The notes: generated by a model from the letters alone, not told the origin. Counted from the first letter of the stretch, positions 11,030 through 22,456 are shown. The stretch is 64,000 bases of DNA from Pseudofabraea citricarpa (GCA_029641185.1 JAPWGK010000028.1:186001-250000); one strand, 5' to 3'. Numbers and translations: made by a program.

Positions 11030-11920
11030 ATGCCGCCTCGAATACCACACTCGCTCCGCTTCCAATGCCTCCAAAAACGAAACTATTCCTCTCCTCCCAC
11101 CTCTGCGCCCTCTCCCTCTCGCTGGCTCACAACCACAAAATCGCGGATAGGGAAATGCATAACCTTCGGACTGACGCCGTCGCAACTGCGCACCACATCA
11201 CAGATCCTATCGATCTTAGGTAGCGAATGGCGCGAGCTCATCGCGGGCCGAGAAGGGTTCTCGAAACCGGGGATCCTGAGGCGCAGGGTCGTGTGGGGGG
11301 AGATGGACAGCATGGGACATGTGAATAACGTCACATATGTACGGTATGCGGAGTCAGCACGAATTGAGTGGGCGAACAATTTCGCACGTCGTGTTGATGT
11401 GCCGCGAAAGAGGGAGTGGCAGAAGATGTGGACGCCCGAGGGGGAAGGGTTGATTTTGAGGAGTATCAGGACGGATTATAAATTTGTATGCTTTTTTCTC
11501 CTTTTCTTTATTTTCCTTCTCGATATTGTAGTTGAATCTCCAGCTAAATCTTCTTGTGATAAACAGCCAATGACCTGGCCAGACCATATCTCTGTATTCC
11601 ACAAACTCCGCTCTCGTCCGCAAGCGGACGACAATTCATTCATCCTCGACGTCATGATCCTCTCCGAGCTTCACCAGCGCCCAGCAGCGCGCTGCGAGGA
11701 AGACATCGTTGTCTATGACTATCGTATCGCTAAACCTATTGCGCTCCCACCGTTCGTAAGAGAGGCTTTCACACAAGCTTTTGAAGAGCAGGAACAGGCA
11801 AGGTTGAAAAATGAAAAGAGGATTCAAGAGATTGAAGACCTGGTCAGGAATTTGGAAGTCGAGAGTTGGGATCGAGCGGATGCAAAGGAGGATTTTGGAA
11901 GTGCAGCGGCGTCGCCTTGA
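11030..11920 (+). CDS. Acyl-CoA thioesterase-like protein (4HBT hotdog fold), probably mitochondrial
   Basis: Exons 11030-11485 and 11567-11920 give 269 aa. The N-terminus is rich in Arg/Ser/Pro with few acids (about 1-40), as in mitochondrial presequences. The hotdog signature is at residues 93-112: D93, then GHVNN (96-100), then YxRYAESARIEW, the catalytic helix region of 4HBT thioesterases. After the intron come DYKF-PMTWPD and the second half of the fold, then a charged C-terminal helix. The 81-nt intron (GTATGC...AAACAG) has a length divisible by three and no stop, so an unspliced message would still be translated, with a 27-residue hydrophobic insert. The substrate cannot be read from sequence. 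The plus-strand frame downstream (to about 12041) is a shadow. Confidence 0.85.
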   Translation: MPPRIPHSLRFQCLQKRNYSSPPTSAPSPSRWLTTTKSRIGKCITFGLTPSQLRTTSQILSILGSEWRELIAGREGFSKPGILRRRVVWGEMDSMGHVNNVTYVRYAESARIEWANNFARRVDVPRKREWQKMWTPEGEGLILRSIRTDYKFVCFFLLFFIFLLDIVVESPAKSSCDKQPMTWPDHISVFHKLRSRPQADDNSFILDVMILSELHQRPAARCEEDIVVYDYRIAKPIALPPFVREAFTQAFEEQEQARLKNEKRIQEIEDLVRNLEVESWDRADAKEDFGSAAASP

Positions 11921-12347
11921 AGTTGAATATGAGAGGGAAGAATTAAGCATTAGATGGATACAGTGGAGTTTGGAGTTGGGGAAAGGCATTCCTTTGCATA
12001 GATTGAATATGTTGCATGGATCGAAATACACTAGTACATAGACTCAAGTATTCGATAGAGATTCTAGCTTTATTCAAAGTGAGTCTGGAGCTATATCTGG
12101 ACTATGGTTGGAAATCTCATTACAATTCTCGGAGACGAGGAGGTTCTTATCTAACTGGCCAAGATGTGAATTGCATATTCAACCTAAAGACCCAAGCTAG
12201 AGTCTCCTCGGTTCAGATTCCCTTGCGACCTTGCCCCGTTACAACCAGGACTTAGAAGCTAAAAACAGAGACTGCAAGCTAGGTGTCAAGGGATTCTATG
12301 ACAACTATGTGCACAGCTACATAACAGAGCAGATGAACAGCCATCTA
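11921..12347. other. Intergenic, nothing recognised
   Basis: Space between the thioesterase stop and the MITE-like element; short unsupported open frames only. Confidence 0.5.
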
Positions 12348-12540
12348 TAGTCATATTGGAGTTCTGCGTCGCTTGAAAACCGGCTGGTTTACTACTTTTT
12401 CTGGCGTATCCCTTGATATCTTTTACTACGTCAAAAATTGAAAATTGAGACTTGGTTCTTTTTAACTAAGATTTTGAAAGTCGAGGGGCGCGCCAGTAAA
12501 CCAGCCGATTTTCAAACGACGCAGAACTCTAATATGACTG
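12348..12540. mobile_element. MITE-like element with 46-bp terminal inverted repeats and TA target duplication
   Basis: The left end 12348-12393 and the right end 12495-12540 are inverted copies over about 46 bp, with four mismatches that I could count, all of the C/T or G/A transition type. The core between them is about 100 bp and non-coding. A TA dinucleotide flanks each side (12346-12347 and 12541-12542), and the right terminus reads CAGT when read inward, as in Tc1/mariner or pogo-type DNA transposons. There is no transposase, so it would be non-autonomous. The transition-only differences would fit repeat-induced point mutation, but could also be ordinary decay. Confidence 0.7.
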
Positions 12541-12542
12541 TA

Positions 12543-12907
12543 GAAAGTCAGCTTAATGTAACCGAATATCAACACGACCTTCGTTATTCACAGCCTTTTG
12601 ATTTTCAAAAACACATATTTTATTCAGTCTTCAGGCTTTTTCTTCCGATATATCCAGTCCTCAACTTTCTTAGCAAGCTCTTCACAAAAAATATAATATG
12701 CTTTCATGTCTTCCCCACATGCTCTGGTCCCTGACCCTGAAGTGCTCTCGGGCCACCTCGTGACCACGCGTAAAGCGAAACAGTGCTGCACGTTAAACTT
12801 TGACCGCGCACAACATCAAATCAACAAGACCTTTCCACTCCAATAACTATTTACAATTCTTTGTTGCCATTGACTTGGCCATTTATTTCTTACCGAATAC
12901 GCATATT
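12543..12907. other. Intergenic between MITE and TPR gene
   Basis: About 365 bp that presumably hold the promoter of the TPR/DUF4470-like gene. No motif recognised. Confidence 0.4.
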
Positions 12908-15656
12908 ATGTCATCAAATCCAAAATCTACCAAGCTCCGTGAGGAGGGCAATGCATTATACAAAGCCGGAAAGCTTGTTGCTGGTAGCTTTCTCCTGAAC
13001 AATGTCAGAACATCTATTGATAAGGAATAGCTATCAAGAAATACCAAGAGGCAACAAAGGCAGCTCCTGATGAATCCGCTCCGCTCCGTAATCTGTCTGC
13101 GGCCTTTTATGAGGTTGGAGAGTACAAGCATGCCGGTCTAATGGGATGCAAAGCAATAGCGGTGCTACGAGAGGAGAAGCCACATGACGAGGAAGCTCAA
13201 TTGAAAAAGCTTGATGAGCGAATTAAGAAGGCTGCCGCGCATACTAACAACGTGAGTGAAGAGGAACGGAAACAAACGAGAGAGAAGATTATTCGTCAAG
13301 TACCAAGATTCCACGCTTCTATGTAAGAACTCCACCCTTAATACTAAAGTCGGTACTGAGTGTGTTATAAAGGTTTGGCTCCACTGAATATTATACTGTA
13401 GGCCATGATGATGTCGAATCTCTCTTTCATGTCGCCATTAATATTGTCAATCCGCAAGATAAAAGTGTTTCTTTTTTTATGGGAGGCATTGGAGATGCTC
13501 GACATATGTACCGAACGATCGCGAGTATTGCTGATCACGAAAATACCAAGAAGGTGCCTGAGAAAAAGTACCACTTCACTATCAACGATATCAACAAGTG
13601 TGCCTTGGTCAGAGATCTGATCATTTGCATGCTTCATGACGAGCTATCTCAGGCTAAAGAAGGATCTGATGAAAGCCTTCACATACTTAATACCCTGTTC
13701 TTCGTCTTCATTGGGACCACGATGCCGCTTTGTGCTTTTGAACACCTGCACCAGACAATTGACAAAGCTCTTGAGAGTCTCCAGGCTGAAAAATCACCAT
13801 TAGATTAGTTCTATGTGCATACAAGGGATAGAGGCTCTTTTATCAAAGTTTTAGAATCATGGAAAGGTGAATCAAAAACTCTATTTGCCCAAGAGAGGGT
13901 TATACGAAGCGTCACTGCTGCCATTTCTAGAAGACGAGCCCAGAGGGATAGCATACCAGGGTTTCCGGGCTGGGTCAACATGGTTCCTGCACCCCTCAAA
14001 AAAGAAAAACTCCTATATTTGCATGCTTCGCTACTCTATCCGCCTAAGGAAATCCTCAAAAAGCACGAGCCGGCTCTGCAAGAGCTGATTGAGAAATACA
14101 GCACGCGGCCCAAAGAAAACAAGCAGAGATTCCAAGATCACCTTAAAGAGCATTGGTGTTTCAACACGACTCTCATTGACATAGAGTGGTACAATGTCCG
14201 TAAGAACAGGGTTGAATATAATCTTAGTAGCGATCCTTTCGACTCTGTTGATTGCCTTGCTGATAAAGGGATCCCAAATCCGAGTGCGATTCGCTTATAC
14301 GATCACTTTTCCCCTTTCTTCCAGAAAGCAGCCGACGGTATTAAAACCCTCAAGGGGCGGCTCCAAGTCGAAGCTGTCCATGGTGATTATATTGATTTAG
14401 CAGAGAGGCTACAGTTTGGGCTCTTTAGTTCGGAAGATGCAAGCAGTGACAACTATCGTCCGAAGGGATTTCCGTTACTCTTCGACAATGTTCACCTGAG
14501 TAACGTACCCTGAGTGTAACTTTATTTATGTTCCTGCTATTATTAATGTTTTGCAAGGGATTATACTGGTGGTCACTTGACAACGTTTCTTCATGCAATG
14601 CCACTACTCAAACGTCACCTTGCCGCCATACTACGATCAAACTGTCTGCGCAATGCATCGTCCTGGCCAACGATTGAGGATTTCTGGGCAGAATATCAAC
14701 TGATCACTACGGACACGATGCTCCTCCAACTATGTCTCGTCCGATGTATCGATCGCGGTGAGCCTCCAATGCCTCTAGCAAACTACATGGCCTACCAACC
14801 AGCACCGTACGCAAAACATGGGTTTGGTGCTTTGCTCCCCCGTGACCAGTTTACTCGTTGGTTCTATGGATTATTCTTCAAGCTCGCCATGCCTGTTGAA
14901 TGTAAAATTCATGACCCAATGCGCATCATCCACGCACCGCTCAGTCTGGCCATTCTCTTCCGGCTCATCACGTCTCTACAAGGTATGGCATATCCCGGCC
15001 ACTGGCTTTCAACCTGCCTCTCAAACATCCTCAGCAACAACGTCAAGACGACAATCCGACCACCGAAAACCCTACCCATCCAAATCCGCGATGTGGAAAG
15101 GGTTCATCCGGAGAAGAAACTCAGCACAGCTCCCTTCCAGCACGAAATGAACATCCTCGCTTGCATCTTCGAGCCTCTCTTACCGTTCGGGATCGACTCT
15201 CTCAATCTCTCTCCTCAAAACGAAGTGAGAAAGAAAGACATTCATCACTACACCATCACCATCTCCGACTACAATGACTTCCATCCTCAACAGACCAATC
15301 TGCTCCTTGTATTCTGGAACCAAAGCATCCTCAGCTCGCTAGACGAGGACGCCAGGGCGACATTCAAGTATAACCTCCGACCGTTCCTCGACCCGACCCC
15401 AGGATCAGAATACATCAAACTGCGAGACAGGGGATTAAAAGTGTTTAGCTCCTTCACCTTTGATCTCACCACGAAGACGGCTGGTGTCTGGCTGGATAAG
15501 CGATTCGTAGATGACGTGTTGCAGAAGAATGCAGAAGAGGATGTTTGGTGTGTGGGTCTCTGGCGAGCTGACACGTGGGGATCGGCTTTTTATACTCCTA
15601 GCCTCGTGGACGAGGAAGGAGTATTGGTCAAAGGGAGGGCTTGGGATGAGTGTTAG
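12908..15656 (+). pseudogene. TPR + DUF4470-like protein gene with a nonsense codon and a damaged splice donor
   Basis: Recognisable exons are 12908-12983, 13031-13322, 13373-about 14509 and 14558-15656. The N-terminus is a TPR-like helical region (KLREEGNALYKAGKLVAAIKKY). Next comes a block resembling the DUF4470 signature, FFMGGIGDARHMYRTI, then a long conserved-looking region of more than 600 residues. Two problems interrupt it. First, an in-frame TAG at 13806-13808 (SPLD-stop-FYVHTRD), with coding character continuing in the same frame. Second, at the last intron the only frame-preserving donor reads CTGAGTG (14510-14516) where GTGAGTG is expected; the acceptor TTGCAAG at 14557 and the following ORF are intact. 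Everything else is open, so the decay would be recent. Alternatives are sequencing errors or two shorter genes. The DUF4470 assignment is from motif memory. Confidence 0.65.
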
Positions 15657-16957
15657 AGGAGAGGGAGAGAAGAATCAAGAAATTCCGACGAACAAAAAGC
15701 GATTGGATGCAAGTATTATAATATTCACTGCTGTCAATGCATCGTAAGCGACCAACGAACGACCTTAACTTCTCGGCCTTCTCCTTTTCTTTTCTCGTTC
15801 CTTTTCATCTAGCACGTGGGCGGCGTCTCTATCTACCTCTCTGTCTATCTAGCAAAATACTCTCTTAGCCTCCTGGATGTGTCTTTCTTCTTCTTCTCCT
15901 CCTTTCTCCAAACACCATTCCGTTACCGACCGCTAAATTTAACTAAGGTACGTATACCAGCCTATTATATACACTGCACTGCACTACATTACACTACAGT
16001 GTACCATACGATACAGTACCTTCAGTTCCTCGACCGCCTTCTCCCACAAGCCAAACCCAAACCAGGCCTATGCCAAACCAATGTCAAGCCAAACCAATCC
16101 CAGCCAAGCCAAGGCAGTTATCAGATAGAGATTTCCACAATCGTAGTATAACAAAATGCATCCATCCCAACCTATCCTCTCTCGACATGCTCGTTCCACT
16201 TTCCACAATCCAAATCCTTATACCTAACACACATACAGACAAGATATCCCAAACTAAAACACACCAGAACAGAGAAATACCATAATCTTATGTAGCATGT
16301 ATATATATACAAACGAAAGAAGTCTCCCTCCCTCTCGCCCATCCTCGCTCATCCCCACAGAAGAAGAAAAAAGAGAAAGAAAGAAGGTGAAAGGGAAAGG
16401 AGTGGGTGAATCAAGGAGATCTCTACCTGGACTTGGATCTGTAAAAGAGTACCTAGGTAAGTGAGTCAGGTGAGTACTTTACTTGACTTTGACTCTCTAT
16501 CTCTCTCTTCTCAAGAATCAACATGACATGGCAAAACCTCACTTCACCTATGGCATTCTATCCCATCATGTTCAATCCATTTATCCGTTTCAAAACCACA
16601 CAAACATCACATCACATCATATCACTTCACATTCACATACACGTAAAACATTCAGGTATCATCAAACACGATTTTTCAATTCCAAATCCGATCCCAATCC
16701 CAACAACCAGCTACGAAAGAGACCACACGACTCGATCAACATGATGTACACATATACAGACGCGTGACATAACATGAAGGAAGAGTCGGCGGATCAATCA
16801 ATCTATCTAGCTCGTCATCAAGATGGAAGAATCGGCATCAAGATCAAGTCCAGGTTTGACATCTACATCTACAAGCAAACAAATAGCAATTCAAGGCACG
16901 GAAACATCTCACATCTCATCTAGCCACGAGGCACAATAGTCCAGAAAACAAACACAT
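15657..16957. other. Intergenic, convergent 3' ends
   Basis: About 1.3 kb between convergent genes, with C/A-rich low-complexity sequence and GAAA/TCTC-rich tracts. No gene supported. Confidence 0.5.
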
Positions 16958-19777
16958 CTAATCCAGAGCAACGACAGCCGCACTCCCACTCCCAAAGAAA
17001 CTCCCAGGATCGCTGATCTTCGCTGGTCCGAGGTTGCTAACCATTGGACTGCGTGGATCACTGCCACTGCCACTGCTGCTGCTCGTATCCTCGCTTCGCT
17101 GACGTTCCTGCCCGATGTCTCCAAAGGGTGGGAGGAATTGTTGGCTGTCATCGAAATCGGTGAAGCCGCTGATATCGCTTAGCATGGAGCTGCTTCGACC
17201 ACGGGTGCGCATGCCATGGTGGTGGTTGGCGGGAGTGTACATGGTTCCGGGGTAGAAGGGCGGAGGTTGATTCCAGGGAGAGTAGTTGGCCGCGACCAGG
17301 TTAGCCTCAGGAATGTCGTATGGGTTGTGAGGGTTGACTAGAGCTGCCGAGGGGCTTTGAGAGACATGCAACGCTTCCTGCAGAGAGTTGATGGCTCCGT
17401 AAGTATAAGAACATGTAGCGTCAGTTTCCTGAATCTCGGTAGTCAATTCGGCTGAGCGGTGGACGTAGAGATGTTCCAAAGCATTGCGCTCAGTATTTTT
17501 GGCCTCGCGTTCTCGAGCTTTGCGCTGTGCCTCGTCGAGACCTCTGGCATTAGCATCGGTGATACGTTCATGCTCGCCGTTTAGCTTAGCAATTCGGCTT
17601 TGCATACGTTCGCGCTTCTGTTGGAGAGCAGCGACTTCGTTAGTCAAAGCTTGAATGTCACGTTCGGCGGCTGCCTTTGCGTTGTTGTAATCTTGTCTTG
17701 ACTGCTTGTGGAGATCCTTTTGAGACTGGAAAGCTTCCTTCTCATACTTCCACTCCGAAGAGTCATCAGTAGGAATAGTCTCAAGCGATTCGATCTGGGA
17801 AGCAAGATGCGTGAGGGCATCTTCGGCCTGCTTCATGTGAAGTTTGCTCTGCAGGACCTTTTGACGTAGACGGTCATCGTTACCACCAGACGAGGCGATA
17901 TTGCTGACAATCCTGTCAATCTCTTTGCGAGAAGAATTGAGTTTAGCCCTCTGATCCTTTCGCTCGCGTTTCTGGCGGGTGCGTTCTTCGTTAAGCTTGG
18001 CCTCGGATGAAGCAATCGATGTTCGCAAAGTTGTGGTAGGTGAGCCCGGGCGGCCTTGAATTTGTGTATTAGGTGAGAGTGTAGCTGTGGCTAAATCTGT
18101 TGTTGGAGCTTGAAGAGTTCGGACACTTGTTGAAAAGATGATGGAATCATCCACGGTACTGACAAAATCGAATTCGTAACTAGACATCGACGCGAGACCA
18201 AAAATCTCACCACTCCAGCGCGTGTCTTGTCCGGCGGATTGGTCTGGATCAATAGTTCCAGTGATTCTGGTGGGTTGCCACAGCGTCTTGTTGACGCGAA
18301 CGTAAAACGGCTTTGTCTTGTCAACCCCAGATGAATCGATACCTCTCTTTTCACTCTTCTGTGGGTTGTATGCGGGAAAATAACTCGTGCTGAAATAGAC
18401 CTCATCAAACCCAACATATGTGATCCAGACATGGTCTGCTTCAGCAGTAAATGGGGCATTTCCAAGATCCTCAATCCCCTTCGCATTCGCTCCAACAGAT
18501 TCGGCTGCTGTATGTGATGTTTCGTATTCCTTAACCATTACGACCTTGGTGCTGGCCAAAGCAGCCCATAGTGGTTGTCTTATCCTGACTTGTGCACTCT
18601 GTTTGCGTTTTTTCTTGTTTGTGACCCCCCCGTGACTGATTGCCGTAGATATTGCGTTCTCTTCGGTAGGAAGTTGTAAATCGGTTGATGAGCTGTCGTT
18701 AATAGATGCCAATAATGCTCCGTTCGCAGCCTCTGGATCTCCAATGGCTGCCGCAGAAGAATCTCGCCTCTCCCTCCGTACATACCAATCTCGAATATAG
18801 CGTACGATCCCCTGCGTTAAGATGTGTATTGCCAGAACACTCCGAATCCAGCCATGAGCGCTTGCGCCCTTCTTAAGATTATTCGGAGGGGGTTCGAGAG
18901 GATCGTCCAAGTCCGTTGATCCGAGAAGCTCACGAGAAGAGGACAAAAATGCCCCCAGGCTCGTCTGCTTTCCATTGGCCCCATTTCTAGCATAGTGAGA
19001 TACTCCTATAATACCAAAACAAACCAAAACATTATTTACGCTCCCGCTCTGCCCGCTCGTTCCCCCTCCCAAGGTCAAAGAAATCACCGATTGTGCCAGG
19101 TCCAAAAGTAAATCCTGGAGGGGGCTCCATAAGAGAATCCATATGAGCAGCACAACAACATCTATAGCTATTATCGTAGCCACAGACGGAGTTCCTAATG
19201 TCCCCTCAAAGATATCGGTGAAGTTCAAGGCCGAGTTGGGAGAGCTTGAGGGGGGGACGAAGGTCAAGGTCGCAAATAACAGGTGCACGATGGAGAGGAA
19301 GGTCGGAGGAAGTTGCAGGAGGACGATGAGGATGGCAATGGTATCGCCGAGGGGGCACGATCGAAGCACGGTGAGGGCGAGACTCAAAGGACCCGCATCA
19401 CGGTGCACGGCAGGGTTCTTCGCAGCATTGACATCGATACGGCGGTGGTTCTCGTGCGAAATGGAAATGGTCGGCGCGTTCTGGTAGGATTCAGAAGAGG
19501 AGGATTCCTGGTAGCTGCCCACCGAGGGCCGTCTCAGCGACTCTAATGCCATCTTGGTATCCGCGGTGCACTCGGCAGACTGGCGCACATGTCCGTTGGG
19601 TGCTGCTGGAGGTGTGCCGGGGAGGGGAGGAGTTGGCGGCGCAGATTCTTTGGCATGACCATTGGTGAGTTTACCACTGCTCTTCTGTTTCTGCACTCTC
19701 TTGCCGGGGCCTACAAGTCCATTCTCGTGCCTGGTATCTCGGTGATTTGCAGCGACTGCCTGTTTCTTTGGCTTCAT
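16958..19777 (-). CDS. acrB: Ubiquitination network signalling protein AcrB
   Basis: Single-exon 939-aa protein. In Aspergillus nidulans AcrB acts with the CreB/CreC/CreD deubiquitination-ubiquitination network, and mutants show acriflavine resistance. Seen here: a polar Pro/Ser-rich N-terminus (1-130), hydrophobic segments at about 146-174, 200-217 and 248-262 (probable membrane spans), a basic linker, a beta-rich central region (about 400-530), and a long charged coiled coil (about 570-770) rich in K/E/Q heptads. The Ser-rich C-terminal tail ends near FFGSGSAA. Architecture and length match AcrB (about 1000 aa). An 18-bp perfect palindrome lies about 290 bp upstream. Confidence 0.85.
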   Translation of the reverse strand: MKPKKQAVAANHRDTRHENGLVGPGKRVQKQKSSGKLTNGHAKESAPPTPPLPGTPPAAPNGHVRQSAECTADTKMALESLRRPSVGSYQESSSSESYQNAPTISISHENHRRIDVNAAKNPAVHRDAGPLSLALTVLRSCPLGDTIAILIVLLQLPPTFLSIVHLLFATLTFVPPSSSPNSALNFTDIFEGTLGTPSVATIIAIDVVVLLIWILLWSPLQDLLLDLAQSVISLTLGGGTSGQSGSVNNVLVCFGIIGVSHYARNGANGKQTSLGAFLSSSRELLGSTDLDDPLEPPPNNLKKGASAHGWIRSVLAIHILTQGIVRYIRDWYVRRERRDSSAAAIGDPEAANGALLASINDSSSTDLQLPTEENAISTAISHGGVTNKKKRKQSAQVRIRQPLWAALASTKVVMVKEYETSHTAAESVGANAKGIEDLGNAPFTAEADHVWITYVGFDEVYFSTSYFPAYNPQKSEKRGIDSSGVDKTKPFYVRVNKTLWQPTRITGTIDPDQSAGQDTRWSGEIFGLASMSSYEFDFVSTVDDSIIFSTSVRTLQAPTTDLATATLSPNTQIQGRPGSPTTTLRTSIASSEAKLNEERTRQKRERKDQRAKLNSSRKEIDRIVSNIASSGGNDDRLRQKVLQSKLHMKQAEDALTHLASQIESLETIPTDDSSEWKYEKEAFQSQKDLHKQSRQDYNNAKAAAERDIQALTNEVAALQQKRERMQSRIAKLNGEHERITDANARGLDEAQRKAREREAKNTERNALEHLYVHRSAELTTEIQETDATCSYTYGAINSLQEALHVSQSPSAALVNPHNPYDIPEANLVAANYSPWNQPPPFYPGTMYTPANHHHGMRTRGRSSSMLSDISGFTDFDDSQQFLPPFGDIGQERQRSEDTSSSSGSGSDPRSPMVSNLGPAKISDPGSFFGSGSAAVVALD

Positions 19778-22051
19778 GCGATTTGCTGACCCAGAGCGAC
19801 TTCCGAGTCAGCTGGATGGGAAGTGCTGGACGTTCCACTTGACCCCAGGGCGCGCTTCCTTCTCTCTCTCTTCCGAATCGTGAGGGCGATAGAAGCCAGA
19901 AGGCAGCGATATATAGACGAGCCCCAAAGGAGTGTAGGGGCGGAAGTCGTCGAGTGGGTTGGTGTTGATGGGGGGGGATGTTTTGTTGTCGCTGGAGGAG
20001 AGTTTACTAGCAGAACCGCAGTTGGAACTTGGAGTAGACGGGATTGTGTTGGTCTCTCGCTTATGAGTCTCGAAATTTCGAGACGCTAACTTCGTAAAGT
20101 TGCAAACGCCTCCCGAGTCCCGCTCAGACAAAGTGGACCAGCAAATGCAATGTTAATGCAGAGCCCAGAGCAAAAAAGATAGGGCTGGCAGATTAAAGAT
20201 GCTGATTCTCTGACTCGCCAGACAGCACGGTGGGCTCTTATTCAGATGGATCGTCAAGTCGCTACTTGCATTATTATTATTTAGGGTGATAATCACTCAC
20301 TCCCACGGCACAGGGGCGGCGTCGGGCGGCTCAATCAAGCATAAGCACATGCTATTTATTCCACGTAAAGCTAACTAGTTACCGTTCTATTGGAAGACCA
20401 GCAAGTCAGCAAGAGTGAAACCGAGCAAATACCAGCAGGATCCGGAAATCCGAATGGAGAATTTAAAAATAATAGTCGTCGGTCGGGAGAGGAGAAAAGA
20501 GAAAAACTCGTCTGGCTGGCGCATGGCCAATTGATAATAGAAATGCCGATACCGTACCGTATGGTGGTCTAGGGAGCCACTACTAATCAGGGTAGGGTGG
20601 TGATGGGATTGAATTCTCTTCTTATTATTTCCTTGACTCCTTGGTCTGGCAGGCTCCGCTCTCAGGATGCATGCCAATCATAGTCTCATCCAGTATGAAT
20701 GAATGAATGAATCCATGACCCCGGATGGAATGGGAATGGGCTAGCACGGCAATAAGGTTCCTTTAGTGTGTCGATCATTGCTACGCACAAATTGAAGACG
20801 CTGAAGAGGAAGATAAGCAGCGAAAAAGACGACGCTTTGGTGAGGGTGCAGAAAGCCAAAGTTTCATGCCTGGTGTATGCACACTGCATCCTGTACTGCA
20901 CCGACCAAAAGTGCGGAGAAAGCCATATCCAGCCAGACGCAAAAGTCTTGTTTTCAGCCGTCGAGGAACTGGTGGTGCTCGGCACTTGTAAGCCGTAATC
21001 ATGTCATTCCCGTCGAGGTGGTGTGGTGGGTTACAGCACAATAACAGCGAGGGTGGGATGCACGCCAGCCAGGAATTGTGAATGGTCGACTGGTCATGTC
21101 AATGTCTTGGTCCACACTCCGGTGATATCTCCAGGTCCCCCAGTGGCAGCTTTAAACGGGAAGCCGTTACACCTTGGATGATGATTCCATTCGACTGCCG
21201 TTGATTTGATCTTGGTTCTTAGTCTTGGTCTTGATCTTGGTCTTGTCTTGGTCTTGCGGAGAGAAGCTTTTCTTGACTCCTGCTTTCAAGTTAGCCTTGT
21301 ACACTCGGTCGGTGATTGCGGAGAGCATGCGAGATGCACAAACAAGTCATCAGGAAAGCATCACGCCTCAGACCTGGCTGCTTACCTGTGCGCCGCAGCC
21401 ATCGAATGAAAATCCGCAGAGAAGATGTTGCTACTTCCCTACGATGGTACTCACCGCATCCATCACTGCATAGCGTTGCGTCGTAGACGTGACAAGAAGT
21501 GGAGAATATGAGAGATGCGATGCAGAAGAGCAGGAAGATCTTTGCTGTAGCGGTGCAGTCAAGCAACAAACAACAGCACATCATCCGCCCACCCACATGA
21601 GCGTGAGCGCGTGATGGTGGTAATTTTCCGATTCCCGAGATGTTTCTTTTGCTCCGATTCTCGATTCGACCTTATCTGCCTCCCCCGCCCCCGAGTTCGG
21701 AGATGGCGTCCCAGATAGGCAAGTATATCTTCGATTACCACGTGATTACTGGCCAGAAGCGTTTTAGTTTAATGAAACTAAAACTCTCATCAATCAAGCA
21801 CGGTCAATTTACCTTGGCTTCTCTCTGCATCTTTTGCTCTTACTCAGAATAAAAAAATTCTAGAATTCAATGCGTTGTTAAAACAATGATATTTTGATAA
21901 AAAGAGTGACTTATAGTTGTCGGCATAAAGCTTTCTCTAGCTTGATCCGAGTGGAACTATTGAAACAAAAAAGATATCCTCCACCCTTCAACTCGATCCT
22001 TCTTCCCCTTTCAATCCCACAGAACGACTATCTCAACTTCTGGCCAGGACC
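19778..22051. other. Intergenic; acrB upstream region
   Basis: About 2.3 kb. Open frames (for example a 107-codon minus-strand frame at 19808-20131) have no motif and probably lie in the 5'UTR or promoter. Contains the palindrome at 20067-20084 and CTTGGT-type direct repeats near 21210-21255. Confidence 0.45.
20067..20084. repeat. 18-bp perfect palindrome
   Basis: GTCTCGAAATTTCGAGAC is identical to its reverse complement. It lies about 290 bp upstream of the acrB start codon. Confidence 0.9.
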
Positions 22052-22456
22052 TTAAGAAAGGTTATTGATAAGATCTTCGAACGCTTGCCCAACAAGTTGG
22101 GCCTTCTCCTTATCGTCTGCATCCTTCTTGACAGGAATCTCAGCCCATGACAAATTTTGATGTGAGTTTTCATCGGCTGCTTTCTTCAGAGACTTGTCAT
22201 TCGCGTTCTTGTTTGGCTGGAAGTAGATACGTTTGACAAGTTGACCATCTCGCGTGTATACCATACCATTGTCAAGTCGGGCCCCAACGGCAGCATCGTT
22301 CTTCGCGTTCCTGGCAGGTGCCAAACGGTCTCCTGGCTTGGAGTCACCTGACAGTAGCTTGTCTCTTCCCTTTGCTGAACGTGAAAGCAAGTCCTGGATC
22401 TTCGTCAGGGCTTCCTTGGCGGCTCTTCTTGCGGAGACTCCTGCCATCTGTTCCAT
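22052..22456 (-). CDS. Small charged protein of unknown function
   Basis: Unrecognised. A 134-aa frame starting at the ATG at 22456 (MEQMAGVSARRAAKEALTKI). An earlier in-frame ATG at 22525 would add 23 residues. The N-terminal part is predicted helical and basic. The middle contains VGARLDNGMVYTRDGQLVKR, which looks like a small beta-hairpin. The tail is rich in K/D/E and ends AFEDLINNLS. Codon use and residue composition look like a real soluble protein and the frame is not antisense to anything. No domain, signal peptide or membrane span is seen. No function is proposed. Confidence 0.5.
   Translation of the reverse strand: MEQMAGVSARRAAKEALTKIQDLLSRSAKGRDKLLSGDSKPGDRLAPARNAKNDAAVGARLDNGMVYTRDGQLVKRIYFQPNKNANDKSLKKAADENSHQNLSWAEIPVKKDADDKEKAQLVGQAFEDLINNLS

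Noticed and set aside
19808..20131. 107-codon minus-strand frame upstream of acrB
   Set aside because: Lies just upstream of the acrB start, in probable 5'UTR/promoter; Ser/Thr-rich without domain.
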